A stretch of 64,000 nt of DNA from Megaustenia siamemsis (lineage: Eukaryota; Mollusca; Gastropoda; Stylommatophora; Ariophantidae). The notes under the pieces were generated by a model. The model was not told where the DNA came from and ran no database searches. It saw nothing but the letters and a program-made list of their open reading frames with translations. This document shows positions 45,907-56,436 of this stretch, one piece after another. Positions within the stretch are counted from its first letter, which is position 1; each line of letters opens with the position of its first letter. A program made the position numbers and the translations under genes. Where the stretch lies: positions 57,550,103 to 57,614,102 of the forward strand of contig JAVIAB010000059.1 of assembly GCA_032433765.1 (NCBI GenBank). The letters are read 5' to 3'.

Positions 45907-46620
45907 AACCAGTGTATAAATTTTCTTCGTAATTTTATTTTGACCTTCATTTTCGAAAAAGTGAACATTCAAACTATGACTTATCAATACCTCACTCTTG
46001 TCTATGGTTGGAAACACTTGATGTGGAGCCTTCCATTAACCATCCTCATCACCATGATTGTCAATATTTGATGTGGAGCATGGACAGCTTCCAAGACATT
46101 TCATTTGTGTTTTATTTACTTTGTACTAGGATTGTTTATAAATAACCTGAATTTCTTATTACATTAATATGACTTGAAATTGTTTGTCACAATTTATTAA
46201 CGTGGGCTGTAAATTACTTGTGTCATGTAGGATTGATTCAAGCAAACTGTTTATGACTGTCTTAATAGTAACTCATGTCGTCAAGAAAAAAAAAACAGCA
46301 TAAGAAGTTCTTCTGTTTCTGTGCAAGAAAAATATCAACAAAACTGTTATGTAAGTTTTCTGTTAGAAATACTTGAAAAGAAAAACAAACAAAAAAAACA
46401 AGTATTTCATGAAAACCTCTTATGCACAGTAAGAATAATTTATACTCTATAAAACCTGCATTGCTTATAAGAATGTGATGCCATGCATAATGATATACAT
46501 ATATAAATGAAATAGATTTTTATCATTTGTGTGGCTGTAGAAGTAAGCCTGCCGATGAAGTTATTCTTTTGACATGCTGTTTTCTCATTTTTCAGCAGTC
46601 TTCAGTAATTTTTGTCGGTT
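45907..46620 (+). other. MEGF8: MEGF8 3' UTR / proximal 3' flank
   Basis: AT-rich, without a usable ORF. No AATAAA or ATTAAA is present here; the first AATAAA after the stop is at 48015-48020, beyond the 49-bp minisatellite. Either a variant signal is used in this stretch or the mature 3' UTR includes the array. Confidence 0.5.
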
Positions 46621-46624
46621 TAAG

Positions 46625-47985
46625 AGGCAAGGATTTAAGTGATGGAGATTTTGAGAGGATGCCAGAAATTTAAGTAGAGGGAGACTAATGGTGGAGATTT
46701 TGAGAGGAGGCCAGAGATTTAAGTAGAGGGAGACTAATGGTGGAGATTTTGAGAGGAGGCCAGAGATTTAAGTAGTGGAAGACTAATGGTGGGGATTTTG
46801 AGAGGATGCCGGAAATTTAAGTAGAGGGAGACTAATGGTGGAGATTTTGAGAAGAGGCCAGAGATTTAAGTAGAGGGAGACTAATGGTGGAGATTTTGAG
46901 AAGAGGCCAGAGATTTAAGTAGAGGGAGACTAATGGTGGAGATTTTGAGAGGAGTCCAGAGATTTAAGTAGAGGGAGACTAATGGTGGAGATTTTGAGAG
47001 GAGGCCAGAGATTTAAGTAGTGGAAGACTAATGGTGGGGATTTTGAGAGGATGCCGGAAATTTAAGTAGAGGGAGACTAATGGTGGAGATTTTGAGAAGA
47101 GGCCAGAGATTTAAGTAGAGGGAGACTAATGGTGGAGATTTTGAGAAGAGGCCAGAGATTTAAGTAGAGGGAGACTAATGGTGGAGATTTTGAGAAGAGG
47201 TCAGAGATTTAAGTAGAGGGAGACTAATGGTGGAGATTTTGAGAGGAGGCCAGAGATTTAAGTAGAGGGAGACTAATGGTGGAGATTTTGAGAGGAGTCC
47301 AGAAATTTAAGTAGAGGGGGACAAATGATGGAGATTTTGAAAGGAGGCCAGAGATTTAAGTAGAGGGAGACAAATGGTGGAGATTTTGAGAGGAGGCCAG
47401 AGATTTAAGTAGAGGGAGACTAATGGTGGAGATTTTGAGAGGAGTCCAGAAATTTAAATAGAGGGGGACAAATGGTGGAGATTTTGAGAGGAGGCCAGAG
47501 ATTTAAATAGAGGGAGACAAGTGGTGGAGATTTTGAGAGGAGTCCAGAGATTTAAGTAGAGGGAGACAAATGGTGGAGATTTTGAGAGGAGGCCTTAAGT
47601 AGAGGGAGACAAATGGTGTTGATTTTGAGAGGAGGCCAGAGATTTAAGTAGAGGTAGACAAATGGTGGAGATTTTGAGAGGAAGCCAGAGATTTAAGTAG
47701 AGTGAGACTAATGGTGGAGATTTTGAGAGGAGGCCAGAGATTTAAGTAGAGGGAGACAAATGGTGGAGATTTTGAGAAGAGGCCAGAGATTTAAGTAGAG
47801 GGAGACAAATGGTGGAGATTTTGAGAGGAGGCCAGAGATTTAAATAGAGGGAGACAAATGGTGGAGATTTTGAGAGGAGGCCAGAGATTTAAATAGAGGG
47901 AGACAAATGGTGGAGATTTTGAGAGGAGGCCAGAGATTTAAATAGAGGGAGACAAATGGTGGAGATTTTGAGAGGAGGCCTGACA
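46625..47985 (+). repeat. 49-bp minisatellite, about 28 copies
   Basis: Unit GATTTAAGTAGAGGGAGACT plus AATGGTGGAGATTTTGAGAG plus GAGGCCAGA. Variants ACTAATGG and ACAAATGG separate the left and right halves, so the array grew in at least two steps. A block of about six units near 46680 recurs near 46980. Confidence 0.96.
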
Positions 47986-47989
47986 TTTC

Positions 47990-48340
47990 TATTGTGTAAG
48001 AATTAAGAAATCTCAATAAAACGAGACAAGAAATTTATATTGTTTATAGGTTAAGAAATCTCAATAAAACGAGACAAGAAATTTCTCGCACAATGATAGA
48101 GGAAAGATATGTATTTGAGTGAGAGGCAAGATAATCAGATTGAACAAAGAACTTGGAAATTTATGTTGTGTTAAAGTAAGACATTCAGGCTAAACAAGGA
48201 AGCAGGAAATTCATGTTGACTCAATTCACTATGAGTAAAGGAAGCAGGAAATTTATATTGAATGAGAAAAGCAATTCAGTTTGAATTATGAGGCTGTGAA
48301 ATTTATGTGGAGTGATAAAAGTATATGAGATTAGGCAAGG
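47990..48340 (+). repeat. Degenerate ~49-bp repeats bridging two arrays
   Basis: AAGAAATTTATATTG, GGAAATTTATGTTG and GGAAATTCATGTTG recur at about 50-bp spacing, resembling both the array to the left and that to the right. AATAAA hexamers at 48015 and 48063 lie in two copies of TCTCAATAAAACGAGACAAG. Confidence 0.7.
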
Positions 48341-48353
48341 AGACAGGACATAT

Positions 48354-48477
48354 AAAAAAAAAGTAAAGTAAAGTACCCCCGTCACGCCAAGTGGCGTACA
48401 GGGAAATATGGTGTTAGTGACCCTATATTTTACAGACCTTCAGCACATGATTTTTGGGGTGATGTGGTCAGTATTAC
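48354..48477 (-). mobile_element. SINE-C copy 4, 124 bp, 5'-truncated, with TSD
   Basis: TSD AGACAGGACATAT at 48341-48353 and 48478-48490. Keeps the 3' half and the (TTTAC)n tail; the tRNA-like head is lost. Inserted into the degenerate minisatellite region. Confidence 0.92.
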
Positions 48478-48490
48478 AGACAGGACATAT

Positions 48491-48870
48491 TTGATGAGTG
48501 AAAAAAAAGTAATTCAGATTGAGCAAGAAGGCAGGGAATTTATGATGAATGAGAAATATAATTCAGATTGATCAAGAAGGCAGGAAATTTATGATGAATG
48601 AGAAAAGTAATTCAGATTGAGCAAGAAGGCAGGGAATTTATGATGAATGAGAAAAGTAATTCAGATTGAGCAAGAAGGCAGGGAATTTATGTTGAGTAAG
48701 AAATATAATTCAGATTGATCAAGAAGGCAGGAAATTTATGATGAATGAGAAAAGTAATTCAGATTGAGCAAGAAGGCAGGGAATTTATGATGAATGAGAA
48801 ATTTAATTCAGATTGATCAAGAAGGCAGGAAATTTATGAAGAATGAGAAAAGTAATTCAGATTGAGCAAG
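48491..48870 (+). repeat. 49-bp minisatellite (second type), about 8 copies
   Basis: Unit GATTGAGCAAGAAGGCAGGG plus AATTTATGATGAATGAGAAA plus AGTAATTCA, with an alternating GATTGATC/GATTGAGC variant giving a ~98-bp dimer pattern. Confidence 0.92.
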
Positions 48871-49110
48871 AAGGAGATTTAAAGATTGAGGTAGAAAATT
48901 TCTGTTGAGTGGATTTTATGTACTTGTTAAAGATTGAGGTAGAAAATTTCTGGGGAGTGGATTTTATGTACTTATTAAAGATTGAGGTAGAAAATTTTTG
49001 GGAAGTGGATTTTATTTATTTATTAAAGATTGAGGTAGAAAATTTCTAGTCAGTGGATTTTATGTACTTATTAAAGATTGAGGTAGAAAATTTCTGGTGA
49101 GTGTTAAAGC
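48871..49110 (+). repeat. ~47-bp minisatellite, about 5 copies
   Basis: Unit TTAAAGATTGAGGTAGAAAA plus TTTCTGGGGAGTGGATTTTA plus TGTACTTA. AGATTGAG and AAATTT link it to the array before it. Confidence 0.88.
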
Positions 49111-49390
49111 AAGAAGTACAGATTGAGCAAGGATGTAAGAAATTTCTTTGAAATAAGGAGGTGGGAGATTTATATTTAAGAAAGGGACTTAAAATGTAGG
49201 TTCAACACTAAGGCCTGAAATTAAGATTGAGTGGAGGTAGATTCATGTTCAACAAGATTAGAACAATTTAGGTGAAAAGGCTGAAAATGTTAAGATTCAT
49301 CAAGGAATTTATAAATTCACATTGATTGAAAAGGCAAGGAATTCATTTCTGCTGAAGCAAGAAATCTTACAATGTTCATCTATATCATCT

Positions 49391-50422
49391 CTCTTTCTCC
49401 TTTTACCCCCATCACGCCAAGTGGCGTATAGGGAAATATGGTGTTCTATCTATCTATCTATTGACCTTTCGAGCCGTAACCGGCCCATAGGGCGTAGACC
49501 AAGATACACCTTCTCCTATATGAATTTTTGTTCTAGCAGTTTTCTTTTAAAGATATTTTATCAAATCTCGCCATCTGTCTCTGTTCTGTGCAAGCAGTTC
49601 TATCTCATTGAGGGAGCCGATTCCTGCTGCTCTTGCCTCTCTCATCAATGTTCTTCTCAGTGTCTCCCTGGGTCTTCCTCTTTTTCTTTTACCTGTTGTT
49701 TCCCATATGAGGGCTTGCTTTGCTATTCGATTATTATCTCTTCTCATCACATGTCCAACGTATGACCATCGTCTTTTCTTTATTACTGAAGATATTAGTG
49801 GTTGATTGGCGATTTCTCTAATTTCCTCGTTTGTTTTGAATTCGTTCCATTCTATACCAAGTATTTTCCTTAGACATTTATTTTCGAATGCGTTCAACTT
49901 TGTTTCTATATCTCTTGTTGTTTTCCAGCTTTCATACGCATACGTAAGGGTTGATAGTACATTTGATTTGAATAGCCTAAGTTTTGTGTTTGTGCTAATG
50001 AGTTTTGATTTCCACAACTTTTCAAGGCCCCTGAAAGACATTGCTGCTCTAGCCAGTCTGACTCCAATTTCTCTGCTAGTATCCCCCTCTCGATCAACGT
50101 GACCCCCAAGATAGATAAAGTGATCGATCTCCTCTACTGGTCTGCTTTCCATGCATATTTTGTCACCTGTTGGAATTAAACTTTTCATGACTTTAGTCTT
50201 TTCACCAAAATATGGTGTTAGTGACCCTATATTTTACAGACCTTCAGCACATGATTTTTGGGGTAATGTGGTCAGTATTATGCCAGTGCTGCTTTACTTT
50301 CCCAGAAAAAAAATCCGGTACCCATTTAAGGCTGGGTGAACCCGGAAGCCGTCGGCTGGGATCGAACCCTACCCCTTGTCCGTGGTAGTCCAGTTCACTA
50401 ACCACTGAGCTATTGCGGCTCC
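49391..50422 (-). mobile_element. SINE-C copy 5, full length, split by LINE-alpha, with TSD
   Basis: TSD TCTATATCATCT at 49379-49390 and 50423-50434. The SINE itself is 49391-49445 plus 50220-50422 (258 bp after removing the LINE and its duplication), matching the 259 bp of copies 3 and 6. Head GGAGCCGCAATAGCTCAGTG at the right. Confidence 0.93.
49446..50207 (-). mobile_element. LINE-alpha copy 7, 762 bp, intact C-terminal ORF, nested in a SINE, with TSD
   Basis: TSD AAATATGGTGTT at 49434-49445 and 50208-50219. The minus strand holds a 213-residue open frame (50188-49547) nearly identical to copy 4, from MKSLIPTGDK to RDLIKYL, then the terminus GGCTCGAAAGGTCAATAG and a GATA tail. Its 5' truncation falls within a few bases of that of copy 4. 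Confidence 0.95.
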
Positions 50423-50434
50423 TCTATATCATCT

Positions 50435-50707
50435 AGTTTTTATTTATTTATATTTTTTAAACAGCTGTAAATTTTCATGAAGTTAAGAAAATGACTTCTC
50501 CAGGAACGACTATCGATGTTATTATTTGATTACTCATTGGATGTTTTTTAACAAACACTTTTCATGTTTGGCCAGTGCTTGTAATTATTGTACAGTTTTC
50601 TGTAAATCTGGTATCATAATTTCTGTATACAGTATTTTCCAGGTCGGACAAATAAGTTGCAGTTTTTCACCCTTATGCATTTGTGCCAATATTTGTTCTT
50701 TATTTTA

Positions 50708-50759
<52 letters not shown>

Positions 50760-51120
50760 GTTCAGCCATCACTTTCTGCAGGCTGTGAATATTTAGCCAT
50801 CAATTTATAAAATGGTGAATGTTCTGCTTTTATTTATTTTTTTAAATATTTTTTAAAGCGTAAATGAAAACAACAAAAGATGTTTATTTTGAGAGAGAGT
50901 TTGAAGATATTTTTTTTTCGTTTACTGTTTGTTTGATTATCTAACATTGCAAATGTAAAATCATTGAAAATATTGAATATGTATAGGAGGGACTGCAAGA
51001 CTAACCTGACATATACATTGAACATAATGCAGCAATCCACATAGCCTTAGTTTGAAGACACTGATGGAAATATTTAAATGAGAAATTGTAGGGTTTTTTT
51101 TCACACCAGGTAAAATTGCA
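50435..51120. other. AT-rich intergenic stretch with a (TA)n microsatellite
   Basis: Nearly pure TA from about 50716 to 50752; otherwise low-complexity AT-rich DNA with no supported gene. Confidence 0.6.
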
Positions 51121-51124
51121 TTAA

Positions 51125-51510
51125 CTTTGGTTTCAGATAAAAATGTACATGAAATTCATTAATCCGAAGTTCAGCAATTTAGATAAAAATTAATTTACCC
51201 CTAGTTTTAGCAGTTCATATAGCATACATTTGTTCATTGTTTCAGCACTTAGATAAAATTCATGTACCCATAGTTTCAGCAATTCAGATAAAATTCATAA
51301 TTTCAGCAATTCAGATAAAATTCACTTACCCGTAGTTTCAACAATTCAGTTTAAAATCAATTACCCATAGTTTTAACAATTCAGTTTAAATTGACTTACC
51401 CTTAGTTTAAACAATTTGGTTTAAATTCACTTACCCATAGTTTTAACAATTCAGTTTAAATTCACTTACCCGTAGTTTTAACAATTCAGTCTAAATTCAC
51501 TTACCAAATG
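51125..51510 (+). repeat. ~35-bp minisatellite, about 10 degenerate copies
   Basis: Theme TTCACTTACCCATAGTTTTA plus ACAATTCAGTTTAAA. The left copies differ (AGATAAAATTCATG) and are older. Confidence 0.88.
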
Positions 51511-51780
51511 TTTGACCAGGGACTGCTTGTATAGCAAACCCTGAGACAGAAAAACTAATGATGTGTTACACAAACTACAATGAAAACATTTAATTGAGAT
51601 GTTTTAATTTCTTAATTTATTTTGTTGCCAGCTTATATTTGTTCATCTTCTACAAATGATCAAGTGCAGTTCTCTGGATTAAAACACTTTAATCACGCTT
51701 CAAACAGGCTAGGAGATAGTTCCACCATAAGGGGACAGATAGCCATGGAGCCAATGGTGGGGTGTACTAAACACTCCAAG

Positions 51781-52210
51781 GTATGGTGACAGCTTTACAA
51801 ATAAAGAACACAACACAATACTGACGTTTCGGCCTGTGGCCTTCTTCAGAATACAGGGACAACGACAACAAGCGGTGAAGCACAATTACTACATGTTAGA
51901 TGATCAAGTGGGGGGCGAGGAAAGTAGGATGCAGAAATAGGAAAAGAGAGAAATGAGTATTACATGATGAGAGGTATGATGGGCGTCAAAATATATAAAA
52001 TAGAAAAAGAGAAAAATGTATAATAAATTGTACTTAGCTGAGCTCAGAGCAGGAAAACTATAATCCGTTCTGAAACAAGTCGGAATGACTAAAAGGCAGA
52101 GAGCGTGTAAAGAAAGCAACCTGTGACCAAGACAGGTCAGTAAGGAGGCAAACGGATCTAATATCGGGAAAACCAAAAGGGGGGTGGGGGGGGGGGATAG
52201 ACGAAGACAA
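51781..52210 (-). mobile_element. Penelope-like terminal region (tentative)
   Basis: GTATGGTGACAGCTTTAC then GACGTTTCGGCCTGTGGCCT plus TCTTCAG: the combination common in terminal repeats of Penelope-like retroelements. On the minus strand CTGAAGA (51843-51849) and GAAAC (51826-51830) bracket a GGCC-ACA-GGCC stem, like part of the hammerhead core reported for such elements, but a stem III cannot be drawn here. The rest is UTR-like with a G-run near 52180. No reverse transcriptase or GIY-YIG domain is present. Confidence 0.5.
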
Positions 52211-52284
52211 TATAGACAGATAGCCATGTTTGAGATTAGATTAGATGTATGAGAGAAAGGTTAAAAGTGATGTCATGAGAGAGA

Positions 52285-52560
52285 TGTTGGACATTGAATG
52301 TATTTTAAAATAACTACAGTGGTAACAAATGAAATGGTGTGCTCATCTGGAAAGAATGCCAAGATTCTTTATCATACAAAACATTTGAAGAGGAGATGAA
52401 AGAAGAGCCCATGGTAGACCCAGAGCTAGATGGATTAACAACATCCAAGAAATGCCACAACATCGATTGATAATAATTGAGGCTGAAAGAAGGTGAGAAC
52501 TTAAACTTTATATCTCCCTCAATGCTTGAAGATGTATAAGAAAAAGGGCAGAGAGAGAGC
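52285..52560 (+). mobile_element. LINE-epsilon 3' end, copy 2 (unexpanded)
   Basis: Plus-strand end fragment: ACATTGAATGTA, GGTGTGCTCATCTGGAAAG, CATGGTAGACCCAGAGCTAG, AACTTTATATCTCCCTCAA, then a GA run. It shows the ancestral state of the region expanded at 11505-12600. Confidence 0.7.
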
Positions 52561-53410
52561 CTTGTTTTGAATACATATGCAATCAGTTAAAAGATAAAAG
52601 ATTCAAAACACACGATAATGATGATAATGACTGATATCATTAATAGTTGCATGCTGGTGGAGTTTATAGGAAGATATCTATGGAGTTGTCGATGTGCAAT
52701 GAAGATGGTCTGTCAACAAGACTAAACTAAATCTTAAACATGGCCCCAAGAGATTAACAGCAGCACAGTTGGTTGTTTAGAATCTCAAAGTGGCATTATA
52801 GTTATAACCCAGAAATTTGGCAGCATTAATGGGTGAGGAAGGCTACTTCATTTCCCTCATTCTCATAGGAGTGATCCCGGTTTGTGATGGCCACAATATT
52901 GTGAACTTTTTTTTTTTCCAAGCTCAATGAATGTTTGTGTTAGTGAAATATCCATGATTAATGAAAGGAAATGTTTCAGAGAGTGACTAACTGGACACTT
53001 TCTCATGTGAAATAGTCAAATATTCTCCACAGATGTTGTTAAAATGTAAGCTATAACAGCCACTAATCAAATTAAGTGTACCATAGACAAATTATATACA
53101 GATTATATTTCTAAGAAGAGCAAAAGAACTAAAATTTCAATTATGAACAGCTGTGATAATACACAAACAGTGGGAATCTCTTGCTGTGTGAGAATGATTC
53201 ATCTCTTTGTGCAACATTGGAGAGTGTGTGTGATATTCAATGAAGAAGAAGAGAGGTAATATTTATGCTGTAATGTTTTTGTTTTCCTGTGGTTTCAATG
53301 AAAATGCCATTTTCTCTGTTAGTGTTGGTTCATTAAGAGTGATGAGATGCAGAGAAAGAAAAAAAAATAGGAAAAGATTGCACTTTACTACTTAAATATG
53401 TAATGGTTTG
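52561..53410. other. Intergenic stretch, nothing recognised
   Basis: AT-rich, with no frame over 60 codons and no repeat end I can identify. Confidence 0.45.
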
Positions 53411-53427
53411 CTCTATGCCTTGCTAGG

Positions 53428-53686
53428 TAAAGTAAAGTAAAGCGCCCCCATCACACCAAGTGGCAAATAGGGAATATGGTGTTAGTGACTATAAATTTTA
53501 CAGACCTTCAGCACATGATTTTTTTGGGGTAATGTGGTCGGTATTACGCCTGTACCGCTTTACTTTCCCAGAAAAAATCCGGTGCCCATTAAAGGCTCGG
53601 TGAACCCGGAAGCCGTCATTTGGGATCGAACCCTACCTCTTGTCCTTTGTAGTCCAGTTCACTAACCACTGAGCTATTGCGGCTCA
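53428..53686 (-). mobile_element. SINE-C copy 6, full length 259 bp, with TSD
   Basis: TSD ATGCCTTGCTAGG at 53415-53427 and 53687-53699. (TTTAC)n tail at the left, head AGCCGCAATAGCTCAGTGG at the right. Inserted at the tail end of an older SINE. Confidence 0.94.
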
Positions 53687-53699
53687 ATGCCTTGCTAGG

Positions 53700-53935
53700 A
53701 ATATGGGGAATATGATGTCAGTGACAGTATTGACCACAGCACATTTTTTTTGGTGATGTGGTAAGTATTACACTTGACCACCTTTCCAAGAAAATCTCTG
53801 GTACCCATTTTTAGAGACTAAGTGAATCCCAGAACCTAGTCAGTCCAAAATACTGTCTCATCTGAGAATGCAACCTGGACCTTCTGATCAGGAATCGAGT
53901 GAAACTAACCACTCAGCCACGACTTAAGGCATACG
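53700..53935 (-). mobile_element. Old SINE-B-like copy
   Basis: Body with GATGTGGTAAGTATTACACT, ATCTCTGGTACCCATTTTTA and a degraded head (GAGTGGTTAGTTTCACTCG on the minus strand). Diverged. Confidence 0.65.
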
Positions 53936-54135
53936 GGGAATATGGTGTTAATGCTCATATTAAATGAATGTTTATAAGTGATGTGAACAGTATCACACCT
54001 GGCTGCCTTACATGATAGGTACCACTCCAGACTGCCCTACATTCCCTAAAAAATCTGGTACCCATTTAAGGCTGGGTGAACCTGACCTCATTTCCTTAGT
54101 AGTCCAGTTCTCTAACCACTGAGCTACTGTGAGAT
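53936..54135 (-). mobile_element. Old SINE-C-like copy
   Basis: GGGGAATATGGTGTTAATG... GGTACCCATTTAAGGCTGGG TGAACC ... AGTCCAGTTCTCTAACCACT. Missing internal parts. Confidence 0.65.
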
Positions 54136-54361
54136 AAGGCTAGTGCAAAATTGCAATATGGTGAGGGTATAGATGTAATAATTATTAAGTAGTAGAAGAT
54201 ACTGTTTGATAAAGTTGGGCTCACAGAGAGATCACACCTGCACTGTAGCATTCTTCACTTCTTATTGTTTATATAATGTTATTTCATAAACAACTGTCCG
54301 GTTTAGCTTTACCTAGCATGTAATGCAAAGGCATTTTAAACAATTTGTCCAGCAATAATTT

Positions 54362-54389
54362 TACTTTTTTTTTTTTTTTTTTTTTTTTT
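54362..54389 (+). repeat. Poly-T run
   Basis: About 28 T in a row. No A-tailed element is visible next to it on the minus strand. Confidence 0.85.
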
Positions 54390-54499
54390 GATTTAACTGT
54401 GGAAGAATCAAATAATTTTGCAATCAAATTGCCTGTAGCTAAGTTTTGTGCTAGGATTATTGTTTTGTTAATTTATTTGTAGTAATTAGGTTACTTCAT

Positions 54500-54775
54500 T
54501 ACTTGGCCAGTATGTAAAAGAAACAAAAGGTAAAAGAAAGAAAAAAGGCAGATCTAGAGAAACACTAAGAGGAATGTTAATGTATGAGAAATCAGCGGTG
54601 GCATCAGCTCTTTTAACAAAGTTGAGAGGCTCATCTAAAAAAAAAAAGACATGTGAGATATGATCAAGTTTATCTGCAGTGCAAAGTCTAATGCCTAATA
54701 CCAAATATTATCAGAGATGAAGAGTCTAATCATTTCCGCCCTGTGTGTAATCTTTGGCTCAAAGTGACAAGAGAT
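54500..54775 (+). mobile_element. Old LINE-alpha-related 3' end
   Basis: Codons like KRKKGRSRETLRGML near 54530 and the terminus CCCTGTGTGTAATCTTTGGC TCAAAGTGACAAGAGATAG keep the LINE-alpha/K end pattern despite heavy decay. Confidence 0.6.
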
Positions 54776-55258
54776 AGCTTGTCAGATATGGCTTGTATTG
54801 TATTTTGGTCTAGGTCAATGAGAGCTACTTTGTTCACTGAACCTTGTTTTTATATCCTGGTGTCTAAATTCAGTAGAACAAAGTCTAGACTGCATGAGAT
54901 GAAGTGGGTAACTGTTCTGTCTTGTGTTTCACACGACATTGTTGTGAATCACATTCTTATCTATTAAACAAGTTTGTGCTTTCATCTGCTATTGTGACTC
55001 TCTGCCATTGTCACTTCAGTTAAGTGTATGAAGGTCAAGCATCATTTTGGAGCACTGCATTGGTCACAGTGATATAATACACTGTTAAAGTGGTGGGGCA
55101 CTGTTTTGTTAGTTAATGGTTTTATTGTCAGTTAGATTCTTGATTATTCCAGTCTCATTAGATGGCACGTAAGGCTCTGTATAGAGTTTCCCACCAAATG
55201 TCTCTATTTTGGATAAGATCTTCGATTATAGAGTCTGTGCCTGCAAACCTTGCTTCTT

Positions 55259-55596
55259 GGGGAGGCTCTTGGGGCCTCGTAGCCTAGTTGGGAAAACCAC
55301 CCGACTGGACTACCAACGTTCAGACAATCCGTGTTCCATTCCCACTGGGAGCAGTGTGAATTTGTACTCGTGGTTGGAAAAAAAAAACCCACAGTTGACT
55401 CAGCCGTTGGCAGAAATGGGTACCAGGGTATTACCCTGGGAAGGTGAGGAATGCCACCTCGCATTGTGAGTTTCGATGCTTGAAGTGGCACTGTCCAGAA
55501 ATCTCCTAACACTTCTGAATAGGCAGCCGAGCATATATGATTGAAAACTCGCATGCTAAAACGGTGGTTCAAGTCTCGTACTTTACCGTTATCTTT
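55259..55596 (+). mobile_element. SINE-D copy 3, 338 bp, with TSD
   Basis: TSD ACCTTGCTTCTT at 55247-55258 and 55597-55608. Head GGGGCCTCGTAGCCTAGTTG; the B-box is mutated (GTGTTCCATTCCC). Best-delimited member of the family. Confidence 0.92.
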
Positions 55597-55608
55597 ACCT
55601 TGCTTCTT

Positions 55609-56400
55609 TTGTTGGCGTTCTTTACAGTGTTTACCGAGGTCATCCTCTTTTCCTCTGAGCTGATGTTTCCCATTTGAGAGCCTACTTAGTAAATCTCTGG
55701 TTGTTTCTTCTGTATACATGGCTGATATATGTACATCAAGTAATATTTGTCGGGCAAGTATCTCTCATAGTAGGTTTTTCGTCTGGACTCAACATGTTAA
55801 TATAAGCTTCTACAACAAGAATGCTTTTCCCACCCAGAGCCCTATGCCTAATGATCCATGCAAGACAGCCATCTTGGAACACACTACCCTATTTGGAGCT
55901 GTTATTTTCTATTCTTCTTATTCTTTTTCCTCTATGTGTTCTTCTGCATGCAAGTCTTTTGACAGCATAAACATGATGTGCTATCATGTTGTTGATAGTT
56001 ACCATAGCGTGGGTACTTCAATAAAATGTATTTGTGGTGATAATTGCTATAGCTTTTCATGATTCTTTATCCTTCCAGTGGCACTAGACATCACATAGGG
56101 CTCATAGTATTTTCACCATCCATTTCTGTTCTGGGGGAGATGTTTGATTTTATCCTATGATCTATACCGGCCAACTTTGGTTTCTTTTATAAGTGTTCTT
56201 TTTAGTTAGAGTCTTTTTAGGTCTTCCTCATTTTCTGTATCCTGATGTTTCCCATAGTTGAGCCCTTTTTGAAATTCCTTTGTTGGCTCTTCTCATCACA
56301 TGTCCAATCTTTGTCCATCTTCTCTTCTTAATTGTAGATGAGATCATTGGTTGCATGGCCATTTCTCTTATCTCTATATTAATTTAGAGTTAATTCCATT
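55609..56400 (-). mobile_element. Old LINE-alpha-like fragments
   Basis: 55610-55740 and 56150-56400 on the minus strand retain the RKSGRPK/RRGRPR-like and GHVMRR-like segments (CTTCTCATCACATGTCCAAT, TTCTTCTTAATTGTAGATGA) with many stops. The stretch between is unidentified. Confidence 0.5.
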
Positions 56401-56436
56401 TAGCTTGGGTATATCAACAAAATGTATTAATGTTGA

